From Verrucomicrobiales bacterium (GTDB lineage: Bacteria > Verrucomicrobiota > Verrucomicrobiia > Verrucomicrobiales > DEV007), in NCBI GenBank assembly GCA_023253615.1, contig JALRFZ010000008.1, positions 1-12,621 on the forward strand: 12,621 bases of DNA. The letters run 5' to 3'. Position 1 is the first letter of the stretch; each line of letters opens with the position of its first letter. This document shows positions 1 through 7,300 of this stretch, one piece after another. Under the pieces are notes generated by a model. The model was not told the origin of the DNA. It did not search any database and was given only the letters and a program-made list of their open reading frames with translations. The position numbers and the translations under genes were made by a program.

Positions 1-774
1 CCGCCCCCGGAAAGTGGCCTTCGCCTCGATCGGGGCGCGGAGTGTCGCCTGCGATCCATCGGAGGTATTCTCCAGGACGATGTGATCCGGTGCGACCCGC
101 GCAACCCAGGCTTGATCAGGCGAGGAACCGGGAGGACGCGCCGGTTCCGGCTCAGGCTTCCGACCTTCTCCGTCGATGATCCAGGTGGACTTGACGGGAC
201 CGGCTTCGATCACGGCGACCTCGGTGCCATCGGGACGCGTCAGGAGCCAGACGTGGCCCTCGTAGGTGTGTTGCTCGCGCTCGCTCTTCGGCGCGATCTT
301 TCCGTAAGCAACGCGTTTGCCGCCGGTGTCGATCCAGAAGAGATCGAGTTCGAGATCGAGTTCATTGACGAGGTGGATGCCGGAGGAGGCACCGGTCCGC
401 TTGGTGGAGCGGACTTCGATGGTCGTCTCGGAAGAGTGGACCGGCGGTGGTGCGGGCAGGCCGAGCGAAGCGAGGTCGGGCGCGGTCTTCCGGGCTCCGG
501 TCCTCGCGTCGATGAGGACGAATTCGTGGGTGTCGGGACCGGTTTGGACGCGATACCAGAAGGCGGGTTGGTCAGGCAGCCAGGTGGGGGTGAGATGGTC
601 GCGGAGGATGAGAGGCTGGGCGTGGGCGGATGAAGAAAGGAAAAAGAGAAGGAACGCGAATGACCGCGAATGACCGCGAATGACCGCGGATCGGATTCTC
701 CGGCAATACCCTCCTCCATTCGCGAGAATTCGCGGCCATTCGCGATCATTCGCGTTGAAAGACTCTGCCTTCAT
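1..774 (-). CDS. Exported S9 (DPP-IV-like) peptidase with VHL-beta domain, N-terminal part
   Basis: This is the first 258 residues of a gene that continues past the window start, so the catalytic domain is not visible. The start is the ATG at 774. It overlaps the epimerase stop as ATGA and has AGGGGGTGA six bases upstream; it is the only in-frame ATG before the signal peptide. Residues 39-52 are a Sec signal core ending AHA|Q (cleavage after 52). Residues 53-98 ([19 protein letters not shown]) resemble the start of the propeller domain in S9B dipeptidyl peptidases. Residues about 119-182 match the VHL beta domain: VRS, VN, FWIDTGG, Y157, then [10 protein letters not shown] at 169-178. The expected role is periplasmic or extracellular cleavage of proline-containing peptides, with the VHL module as a possible hydroxyproline-binding part. 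The VHL assignment is strong; the peptidase assignment rests on the N-terminus and known architectures. The n-region is unusually long and repeat-encoded. Confidence 0.8.
   Translation of the reverse strand, partial: MKAESFNANDREWPRILANGGGYCRRIRSAVIRGHSRSFAFLLFFLSSSAHAQPLILRDHLTPTWLPDQPAFWYRVQTGPDTHEFVLIDARTGARKTAPDLASLGLPAPPPVHSSETTIEVRSTKRTGASSGIHLVNELDLELDLFWIDTGGKRVAYGKIAPKSEREQHTYEGHVWLLTRPDGTEVAVIEAGPVKSTWIIDGEGRKPEPEPARPPGSSPDQAWVARVAPDHIVLENTSDGSQATLRAPIEAKATFRGR
655..756. repeat. Long imperfect inverted repeat of CGCGAAT units
   Basis: The left arm has three tandem copies of CGCGAATGAC (655-684) plus a degenerate fourth. The right arm (717-756) has four 10-base units of the form CATTCGCGNN. 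The arms are reverse complements at roughly 31 of 37 positions, with about 28 bases between them, so the transcript could form a long hairpin. The whole structure lies inside the peptidase frame, encoding residues about 7-40, and adds no stop codon. It could be a dispersed palindromic repeat that landed at the gene junction, or a structure that tunes expression of the peptidase relative to the epimerase. Confidence 0.8.
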
Positions 775-1652
775 TTCGATTCACCCCCTATTCCCCACCG
801 AAACGGATCGTCCTCACCAAACAGCAACACCGACTCCGCCACAACGTGGGCGCGGCCGGTGATGGTGGGAAGGATGCCGCCTTCACCGATCTCGTAGCTG
901 CCCTCGAAGACCGTCCCGATGACGCTTTCCTGCCGCCAGATCTCCCCGGGGGCGAGCTTTCCGTCGGCGGCGAGACAGGCGAGCTTCGCGCTCGTGCCGG
1001 TGCCGCAGGCGGAGCGGTCGTATTCCCCGCCCGGGCAGAGGACGAAGTTGCGGCTGTGGTTGCGCGGATCGACGGGGGGACCGAAGAACTCGACATGATC
1101 GACCTCTGGAAATCCGGCGGCACGCACCGCCTCGCGGGCCTCGAGCGCGGCGGCGGTCAATTCATGGAGGTTTGTCAGGGTGAGATCCAGGCCGTGGTCG
1201 GCGACGAGATAGAACCAGTTCCCCCCCCAGGCGACATCCCCGGTGAAACGCCCGGCCTTCACCGCGGCGGCCGTGCGCCGGGAAAGGACATTGCGGACGC
1301 TGACGGTCCCGTCCTCATGGAGGAGGGCGGTGACGTCGCCGACGGGGGTTTCGATGCGGTGCTCGCCCGGCCCGATGCGGCCGAGGTGATGCAGGGTCTC
1401 GACCACGCCGATGGTGCCGTGACCGCACATGCCGAGGAGTCCGGCGTTGTTGAAAAAGGTGACCCTGGCGGCAGCGGCGGGATTTTCCGGTTCTTCGAGG
1501 AGCGCTCCGACGAGGACTTCGTGGCCGCGCGGTTCGCACAGGATCGCCCGGTGCCACCGCGCGAGATCGTCCGCCGCCAGCCCCCCGAGGACGACACGGG
1601 TCGGTTCACCGCCGGTGTGGGAATCGATCACGGATAAGCGGGGTGCATTCAT
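771..1652 (-). CDS. 4-hydroxyproline epimerase (proline racemase family)
   Basis: This 293-residue protein has the full length of the proline racemase family. It opens with [10 protein letters not shown] (residues 10-19), has the first catalytic cysteine in MCGHGTIG (Cys76) and the second in [18 protein letters not shown] (Cys216), and keeps [12 protein letters not shown] and a C-terminal DPFRWGI. Both cysteines are present, which fits a two-base epimerase rather than the trans-3-hydroxyproline dehydratase branch, where one cysteine is replaced. The overall pattern matches bacterial 4-hydroxyproline 2-epimerases, which convert trans-4-hydroxy-L-proline to cis-4-hydroxy-D-proline in the cytoplasm as the first catabolic step. 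The ATG at 1652 follows GAGGAAGG closely. The gene lies downstream of a DapA-family gene and overlaps the peptidase gene by four bases, supporting hydroxyproline use. Proline racemase activity cannot be excluded from sequence alone. Confidence 0.88.
   Translation of the reverse strand: MNAPRLSVIDSHTGGEPTRVVLGGLAADDLARWHRAILCEPRGHEVLVGALLEEPENPAAAARVTFFNNAGLLGMCGHGTIGVVETLHHLGRIGPGEHRIETPVGDVTALLHEDGTVSVRNVLSRRTAAAVKAGRFTGDVAWGGNWFYLVADHGLDLTLTNLHELTAAALEAREAVRAAGFPEVDHVEFFGPPVDPRNHSRNFVLCPGGEYDRSACGTGTSAKLACLAADGKLAPGEIWRQESVIGTVFEGSYEIGEGGILPTITGRAHVVAESVLLFGEDDPFRWGIGGESK
781..789 (-). promoter_or_regulatory. Shine-Dalgarno site for the peptidase start at 774
   Basis: On the minus strand AGGGGGTGA sits six bases before the ATG at 774, inside the last codons of the epimerase. 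It is the strongest ribosome binding site in the window and decides the start of the peptidase. With the ATGA stop/start overlap it indicates translational coupling of epimerase and peptidase. Confidence 0.65.
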
Positions 1653-1790
1653 CCTTCCTCAAGAACGGCGATGCGTCGCGGAGTGTATTGTCCCCTTCCT
1701 GCGGCAGGACTGCGAAAACGATCAATCCACCGATCGAGACGCGCCGCACGACACCCGCGCGGAATGCCGGAGCCCTTTCCCGGGCGAAGG

Positions 1791-2465
1791 TCAACGGCCG
1801 GAGGGCTCCTCCGGTGTCTCGCCGAGGACGATGTCCCAGGTGCCGGCGAGCTCACCGCTGCCGGGTGATACGGGTTTGAACTCGCGGATCACGGAGAGCC
1901 GTTGCGCGGGGGTGCCGGTGCGCTGGAGGATGCGGTCGTGGTCGTTCTGTTCGACGCCGGCGATGTAGAGCTGGGTGGTGAGGAGGCGCTTTTCGCCCTC
2001 TTTCACGGCGATGTGCCAGTGGATCGTGCGCCCGTTGTAGAGGCCGGGCCGGATGGTGCGAAAACGGTATTCTCCCTTCGCGTTCGTCACGATCCTGCCG
2101 AAGCCCTGGAATTGCGGATCGCGCTCCTTCCCTTTTGGCACGCCCTTGCTGTGGAGGTAGCAGCCGTTCACATCGGCCTGCCACAGTTCGATGGTGCGGT
2201 CGGCGACGGGCTTGCCGTCGGAATCGAGGAGGCGTCCGCCAAACGCGGTGACGATGCCGGCGGCGGGCGCCTTGCCACCGGTGATCCGGGTGAGGTCGTT
2301 ATCCTGATCGAGGGGGAGGTGATCGGGGTAATAGGGCCCCTCGGTGGTGCGCGGCGTGAGGACGAGCGCCTCGGCGTAGAGTTCGTTGGTGAGCACTCCT
2401 CCGGAGGCGAGGAGGAGGCCGTGCAAAAGACGACGACGGTCGAGGCGGAGGTGGAAGGCTCTCAT
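1791..2465 (-). CDS. Tat-exported intradiol ring-cleavage dioxygenase-like protein
   Basis: This 224-residue protein starts at the ATG at 2465. A longer frame exists to 2594 but would overlap the DapA-family gene and bury the export signal. Residues 9-33 (DRRRLLHGLLLASGG up to AEA) form a twin-arginine-like signal peptide with likely cleavage after Ala33. The body is the protocatechuate/catechol dioxygenase fold: TEGPYYPDHLP (41-51), IELWQADVNGCYLH (92-105), GEYRFRTIRPGLYNGRTIHWHI (131-152, split across the active site). Predicted Fe(III) ligands are Tyr103, Tyr143, His149 and His151, all present. The family oxidatively opens catecholic rings; exported members often act on unknown substrates. 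It sits 61 bases after the DapA-family gene and 138 bases before the epimerase. No aromatic catabolic gene is nearby, so its role in this cluster is unclear. Confidence 0.85.
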   Translation of the reverse strand: MRAFHLRLDRRRLLHGLLLASGGVLTNELYAEALVLTPRTTEGPYYPDHLPLDQDNDLTRITGGKAPAAGIVTAFGGRLLDSDGKPVADRTIELWQADVNGCYLHSKGVPKGKERDPQFQGFGRIVTNAKGEYRFRTIRPGLYNGRTIHWHIAVKEGEKRLLTTQLYIAGVEQNDHDRILQRTGTPAQRLSVIREFKPVSPGSGELAGTWDIVLGETPEEPSGR

Positions 2466-2526
2466 GGAAGCAGGGAAAACGTTCCCCTCTTGAACGATCC
2501 GTCCGCCCCCTCGTTGCAGCTTTTTT

Positions 2527-3426
2527 TCAAAGGGGCCGCTTCGACAGGGCCTCGCGGATGATCCCGAGCACCCGTTCGCGCTCCTCGCCGGCAAGGGGCA
2601 GGCGGGGTTCGCGGACCCATTCCTTGCCGAGTCCGGTCTCCTGGCAGAGCAACTTGATGTACTGCACGAAATGGAGATGCGTGTCGAGCTTCATGAGGGG
2701 CTGGGTCCAGCGGTAGAGCTCGCGCGCCTCGTCCCAGCGGCCTTGGCGGGTGAGCTCCCAGAGCCGCTGGTTTTCCTTCGGAAACGCGATCCCGCTGCCC
2801 GCGACCCAACCATCAATGCCCAAGATGGCGCACTCGAGGAGGAGGTCGTCGACGCCGGTGAAGAGCTGGTAGCGATCCCCGACGAGATTTCGCAGCTCGG
2901 TGATGCGCCGCGGATTGGCGCTGCTCTCCTTGATCGAGGTGAGGTTGGGGATGTCGGCGAGCCGCACGAACATTTCCGGAGTCACGTCGGTGTGATAGCC
3001 GACGGGATTGTTGTAAAGCATCCAGGGAAGCGCCGTCGCCGCCGCGAGGGTGCGGAACCAATGTTCGGTCTCACGCTCGTCGGGTTTGTAGACCATCGGC
3101 GGCATGATCATGAAGCCCGCGGCACCGAGAGCCTCGCCGTCGCGCAGGTATTGCACGGCCGCGAGGGTGCTCATCTCCGCGACCCCGCTCAACACGGGGA
3201 TCCGCCCGCCGGCCACCTCGATCGCCCGGGCAAGCACGGCACGCTTCTCCTCGGGCTGGAGACACTGGTTTTCGCCAAGCGAACCGCAGACGATGAGACC
3301 CGAGACACCGGAAGCAACGAGGGCCTCGAAGTGACGGGCGGAAGCATCGAGATCGAGGGATTGATCCTCGTGCATCTGCGTGACAACAGCGGGAAAAACG
3401 CCGGACCATCGGGGGATAGCATGCAT
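2527..3426 (-). CDS. DapA-family lyase, probable 1-pyrroline-4-hydroxy-2-carboxylate deaminase
   Basis: This 299-residue protein has the usual length of the dihydrodipicolinate synthase/N-acetylneuraminate lyase family, a class I TIM-barrel aldolase fold. Visible family marks are GVFPAVVT (9-16), CGSLGENQCL (47-56, a variant of the usual GTTGE loop), the tyrosine in MLYNNP (Tyr138) and the Schiff-base lysine in SIKESS (Lys166). True DapA is less likely because the gene lies with a 4-hydroxyproline epimerase. In such clusters the family member is the deaminase that turns 1-pyrroline-4-hydroxy-2-carboxylate into 2-oxoglutarate semialdehyde. That assignment is from context, not from a specificity motif. 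It is the first gene of the minus-strand cluster. The ATG at 3426 has no clear Shine-Dalgarno sequence (the upstream bases are pyrimidine-rich), as for several starts in this window. Confidence 0.8.
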   Translation of the reverse strand: MHAIPRWSGVFPAVVTQMHEDQSLDLDASARHFEALVASGVSGLIVCGSLGENQCLQPEEKRAVLARAIEVAGGRIPVLSGVAEMSTLAAVQYLRDGEALGAAGFMIMPPMVYKPDERETEHWFRTLAAATALPWMLYNNPVGYHTDVTPEMFVRLADIPNLTSIKESSANPRRITELRNLVGDRYQLFTGVDDLLLECAILGIDGWVAGSGIAFPKENQRLWELTRQGRWDEARELYRWTQPLMKLDTHLHFVQYIKLLCQETGLGKEWVREPRLPLAGEERERVLGIIREALSKRPL

Positions 3427-3497
3427 GGCGGGGGAGAGATAAAATGGACTCGGACCGGTGTTTGGGATCTGTCAAATGGCGGAAACATACCCTTTGG

Positions 3498-3523
3498 TGC
3501 AATCGGGTATAGTCTTGATTGCA
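3498..3523. promoter_or_regulatory. Inverted repeat in divergent promoter region, candidate operator
   Basis: The 130 bases between the divergent DapA-family and AraC-family genes contain a perfect 7-base inverted repeat, TGCAATC and GATTGCA, with 12 bases between them. The arm centres are 19 bases apart, about two helical turns, as expected for a dimeric or two-site regulator. The spacer holds TATAGT, which could be a -10 element on the plus strand, but no good -35 accompanies it. The position between regulator and target cluster suggests an operator for the PAS-AraC protein. This is inference from symmetry and placement. Confidence 0.45.
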
Positions 3524-3556
3524 TTCCGGTGAAATGCTGGCAATTCAGTCAACCAG

Positions 3557-4288
3557 ATGGATTCACCCGGAATCTTTGACGATCATGCGGTGGCGGAGGC
3601 GCTTTTCGACGCGTTGCCGGATGTGGTCTTTTTCCTGAAGGACGCGAGCGGACGTTACGTCGTCGTGAACCGCACCCTCGCGGACCGCTGTGCCGGCGGC
3701 GACAAATCGCGTCTCATCGGACGACGGCCGGAGGATCTCTTTCCCCTGGGGCTCGCGTCAAATTATGCGATCCAGGACGAAGAAGTCGTGCGCTCGGGAC
3801 AAAAGGTGGATGGCGCCCTGGAGCTGCATCTCTATCCCGGCGGGGTGACGGGGTGGTGCCTCACCACGAAGATCCCCCTGCGCGACCGCGAAGGCCGCAT
3901 CGCGGGGATCGTGGGAATCTCGCGGGATCTCAACGCCCCCGGCGACAAGTCGAACGGCTATGCCGAACTCGCCTCCGTGCTGCAGCACATGCGCGTCCAT
4001 TTCGATGAGAGCCTGAAAATCGAGGATCTGGCGGCGATGGCGGGCCTCAGCGTCTACCAGTTCGAGCAGCGGATCCGACGTCTTTTCCAAATGAGCCCGC
4101 TGCAACTGCTGCACAAGCTCCGTCTCGACGAGGCGATCCGTCTCCTGCGCGAGACGAACCGCCCCATCGGGGAGATCGCCCTGCACACGGGCTGGTGCGA
4201 TCAGAGCGCCTTCACGCGGAATTTCAGCCGCTATACGGGTATCTCGCCGGGCCGCTACCGGGCCGTTTCGGCAAAAAAATCGACTTAA
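3557..4288 (+). CDS. PAS-domain AraC/XylS-family transcriptional regulator
   Basis: This 243-residue protein joins an N-terminal PAS sensor to a C-terminal AraC-type DNA-binding domain. The PAS part spans about 11-125, with LFDALPDVVFFLKDASGRYVVVN (16-38, split here as its first strand pair) and a closing strand GRIAGIVGISRDL (113-125). The DNA-binding part spans about 143-238. Its first helix-turn-helix is near 155-175 (IEDLAAMAGLSVYQFEQ) and its second near 203-225 (IGEIALHTGWCDQSAFTRNF), followed by the family end motif TGISPGRYR. The PAS ligand is unknown and no transmembrane segment is seen, so it should be cytoplasmic. It is divergent from the hydroxyproline cluster across 130 bases containing an inverted repeat, which makes local control of that cluster likely. 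It has only a weak ribosome binding site. Confidence 0.9.
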   Translation: MDSPGIFDDHAVAEALFDALPDVVFFLKDASGRYVVVNRTLADRCAGGDKSRLIGRRPEDLFPLGLASNYAIQDEEVVRSGQKVDGALELHLYPGGVTGWCLTTKIPLRDREGRIAGIVGISRDLNAPGDKSNGYAELASVLQHMRVHFDESLKIEDLAAMAGLSVYQFEQRIRRLFQMSPLQLLHKLRLDEAIRLLRETNRPIGEIALHTGWCDQSAFTRNFSRYTGISPGRYRAVSAKKST

Positions 4289-4302
4289 GGCGTCCTGAAA
4301 GC

Positions 4303-4332
4303 TTGTCGGGAAGGAGGGGCTCCTGATATAAA
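4303..4332 (+). promoter_or_regulatory. Candidate sigma-70 promoter for the DUF1800 operon
   Basis: TTGTCG at 4303-4308 (four of six consensus -35 bases) and TATAAA at 4327-4332 (five of six -10 bases) are separated by 18 bases. This leaves a leader of about 25 bases before the ATG at 4365. The spacer contains a short hairpin, AGGAG and CTCCT around GGG, just after the regulator gene, without a T tract. It is the best promoter-like pair seen in the window, but is predicted from hexamer match only. Confidence 0.4.
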
Positions 4333-4364
4333 GCCCGTATTCCCACGGCCTTGGGCCGGACCGC

Positions 4365-7300
4365 ATGTCATCCCCCTACCTCCCGGCCCAGCCCTTTTCC
4401 GCAAGGACCCTCGCCTTGCTGGGGATCCTCTTTTTCACCGTCCAGGCCCGTGCCATCACCGACCACGACGCCGACGGCTACGACGATCTGTGGCAGGCGA
4501 TCCATGGGGTGACCGCGGGGACTTTCCCCCTCGCGGCCGATTTCGACGGAGACGGCGCCAGCAACGGCGACGAAGGCGTGGCCGGCACCGACCCCCGCGA
4601 TCCACACGACGTGTTGAAAGTCCTCGAGCTGAGTCTCACGAGCGGCGGGGGCTCGATCTCGTTCGAGTCGATCGACGGGAAAAAATACCGCGTCCACAGC
4701 AGCAGCACGCCGGGAGACGGCACGTGGACGCCCGAGGGCACCGCGGAAACCGGCAACGGATCCGTGATGACGATCCCCTTCACGACGGCGTCGGCCGACC
4801 GGAAATTCTACCGCATCCACGTCGATGACCAGGACAGCGACGGCGACGGGGCCTCGGATTGGGCGGAGAAAATCACCGGCACCGACCCGGCACTGACGAA
4901 CAGCCCTGGCAACGCCTCGGGCGGCGTCGCGAGCGACGGCGAGACGCTGCGCAGCCTGCTCTCGGTGACGATGACGACGACCCTGCCGGACGCGGTCGAG
5001 ACCCCGCCCTCCGCCGCCCGGGTGACGGTGACACGGACCGATGCGGGGCCGCCGCTGATCCTGCCCCTGTCACTCGCGGGGCCGGTCGATCCGAAGAAAG
5101 GCGCCGCCTCGGGATCGGACTACTCGCTTTCCGGCACCCTCGGCGAGTCCCTGTCCCTGCCGGCGGGCCATGCCAATGTGGTGCTCGAGGTGACCCCGGT
5201 ATCCGACTCGATCGTCGAAGTCCCCGAGATCCTCCGCTTTCTCGTGACGAGGCCGGGACTGCCGGGAGCCCTCGGACAGCTCGCCGCGGAGGTCCGCATC
5301 CTCGACCGCCCCGCGACCACCGAGAACCAGCGCCTCTTTGTCGCCTATCTCTCGCCCATCGACGGAGTCATGACCTCGGCCTCGGGCGTCGTCACCGCTC
5401 TCGTCGACGGCGACAACGATCGTGCGTCCCTGAGCCTGAGTTTCTCCAATCTCTCCTCCAACCAGAACACGGCCTACATCCGTTTCGGCAACGAGCTCGA
5501 AATATCCCGCATCCCGAACGGCCAGGTCTCCGGACACTTCTGGAACATCCGCGCCGCCCAGGTCCTCTCGACCGATCAGGCCACTCTCGACGCCTTGGAG
5601 AACGGCGGACTCTACGTCACCATCAGCAGCGCGAATTTCCCGGGCGGCGAGATCCGCGGCACGCTGCAGGCGGCGGAGGGCTCCATCTCCGATCCGCCGC
5701 CGCCACCCGCTCCCCCCGCGTATCCCAGCACGGAATTCCCGAACCTCGCCGCCGCGGGGACGACCGACAATCCGGAACTCGACCGCGACATCGCCCGCTT
5801 CCTGATGCAGGCGAGTTTCGGCCCGACGAACGATTCCATCGCGGAGGTCCGCACCTTCATCGCCAACGCGGGCAACAACGCCCTCGCCGGCTACGAGGCG
5901 TGGATCGACGACCAGATCCTCAACGCGCCGAATCCCTCCCTGCGCCTCCTCGTCGAGGCGGCCGACGTGGAGGAGTTCATCCTGCGGAACAACAAACCGA
6001 TCACCTCTTTCAACGACCCCCAGTTCGGCGGTAACTCGACCCAGTTCAACACCACCACGAGACTCTGGGATCCCTCCGCGATCCACCAGAACAACTATCC
6101 CTTCGAACAGAACCGCCGCCGGGAATGGTGGACGCTGGTGATGAACACCCGGGCCCAGCTCCGCCAGCGCATGGCCTTCGCCCTCTCCGAGATCGCCGTG
6201 ATCTCGGAAAACGACGTCACCATCGACACCTACCACTACGGTGCCGCGGGCTACTGGGACATGCTCGCGACGAACGCCTTCGGCCGCTACCGCACCGTCC
6301 TCGAGAAGGTGACCTACAGCCCCATGATGGCGGCCTACCTCAGCCATCTGAAGAATCAGAAACTGAACGGATCGATCGCCCCGGACGAGAACTTCGCGAG
6401 GGAGATCATGCAGCTTTTCTCCATCGGCCTCGTGCAGCGCCACCTCGACGGCACTCTCAAACTCGATCCCGTGACGATCCTGCCCGTCCCCACCTACGAC
6501 CAGGGCGACATCACCGAAATGGCGCGCGTCATGACCGGCCTCAGCTTCTCGAAGCGGCACGCCAACGTCAGCAACACCCCGACCTATCCGACCGCGTCGA
6601 CCCAGTCGGTGGGATCGGTGCAGGACAACACGAATTTCTTCCAAGGCAACGGCCACCGCTACTGGCAGGCCTCGTGGACGAACGATCTGAGGATGTTCTC
6701 GGCCTACCACGATTTCAATTCCTACACCACCTACACCGGCCTGCCGCTTCCGGAGGGCGTCACCTCAGCCTCGAAGATCCTCTTCCGCGGCAAGCCGGGG
6801 CAGAAGGTGATCCCTCCGCGGAGCCAGAGCGACGCCAACGGCAACGCCGACATCACCGACGCGCTGAACGCCCTCGCCGGCAGCCCGGGTGCGGGGGCCT
6901 GGGACGGACATCCGACCACCCCGGTCTTCATTTCCCGGCTCCTCATCCAGCGCTTCACCTCGTCGAACCCCAGCCGCGGCTACCTCCACCGCGTCGCCAC
7001 GGTCTTCCGCGACAGCAAGGGCGATCTCGGGGCGGTGATCAAAGCCATCCTCCTTGATTGTGAAGCTCGTACCCTGCCCGGCAACGACGTCGCGGGACGC
7101 GGCAAGGCGAAGGAGCCCATCCTCCATTTCACGGCGATGCTGCGTGCCCTCGATTCGACCACCAACGCTCCACTCTCGCACCTCAACACGATGCAGGTGC
7201 CCTTCACTTCGGCCGAGTCTCCGTTCACCACGGCCTACCCTTCGACGGAACTCAACAAGTTTCCGGCGGGCGCGACACGCTTCCGCTTCTTCGACACCGA

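Noticed and set aside
82..749. Open frames on the plus strand (82-633, 317-673) and another minus-strand frame (240-749)
   Set aside because: Their translations are low-complexity and family-less, while the minus frame ending at 774 gives a signal peptide and a clear VHL-beta domain.
846..1637. 263-codon plus-strand frame opposite the epimerase
   Set aside because: It is the shadow of a gene with both catalytic cysteine motifs; its own sequence shows no family features.
1653..1790. A small gene in the gap between dioxygenase and epimerase (62-codon minus frame 1606-1794)
   Set aside because: It is out of frame with both neighbours, overlaps the epimerase start and has no recognisable features.
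2466..2594. Upstream extension of the dioxygenase start to 2594
   Set aside because: It would overlap the DapA-family coding end and place 43 low-complexity residues before a twin-arginine signal; the ATG at 2465 fits better.
3470..3475. TTGACA on the minus strand as a -35 box for the catabolic cluster
   Set aside because: No acceptable -10 hexamer is found 16-19 bases downstream; the nearest AT-rich stretch is about 25 bases away.
1902..3579. Plus-strand frames opposite the dioxygenase and DapA-family genes (219 and 302 codons)
   Set aside because: They mirror well-recognised minus-strand enzymes and arise from high GC at third codon positions.
5070..6710. 546-codon minus-strand frame inside the DUF1800 gene
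   Set aside because: Despite its length it is Val/Gly/Arg-rich without domains, and lies opposite a continuous CHRD/DUF1800 sequence.
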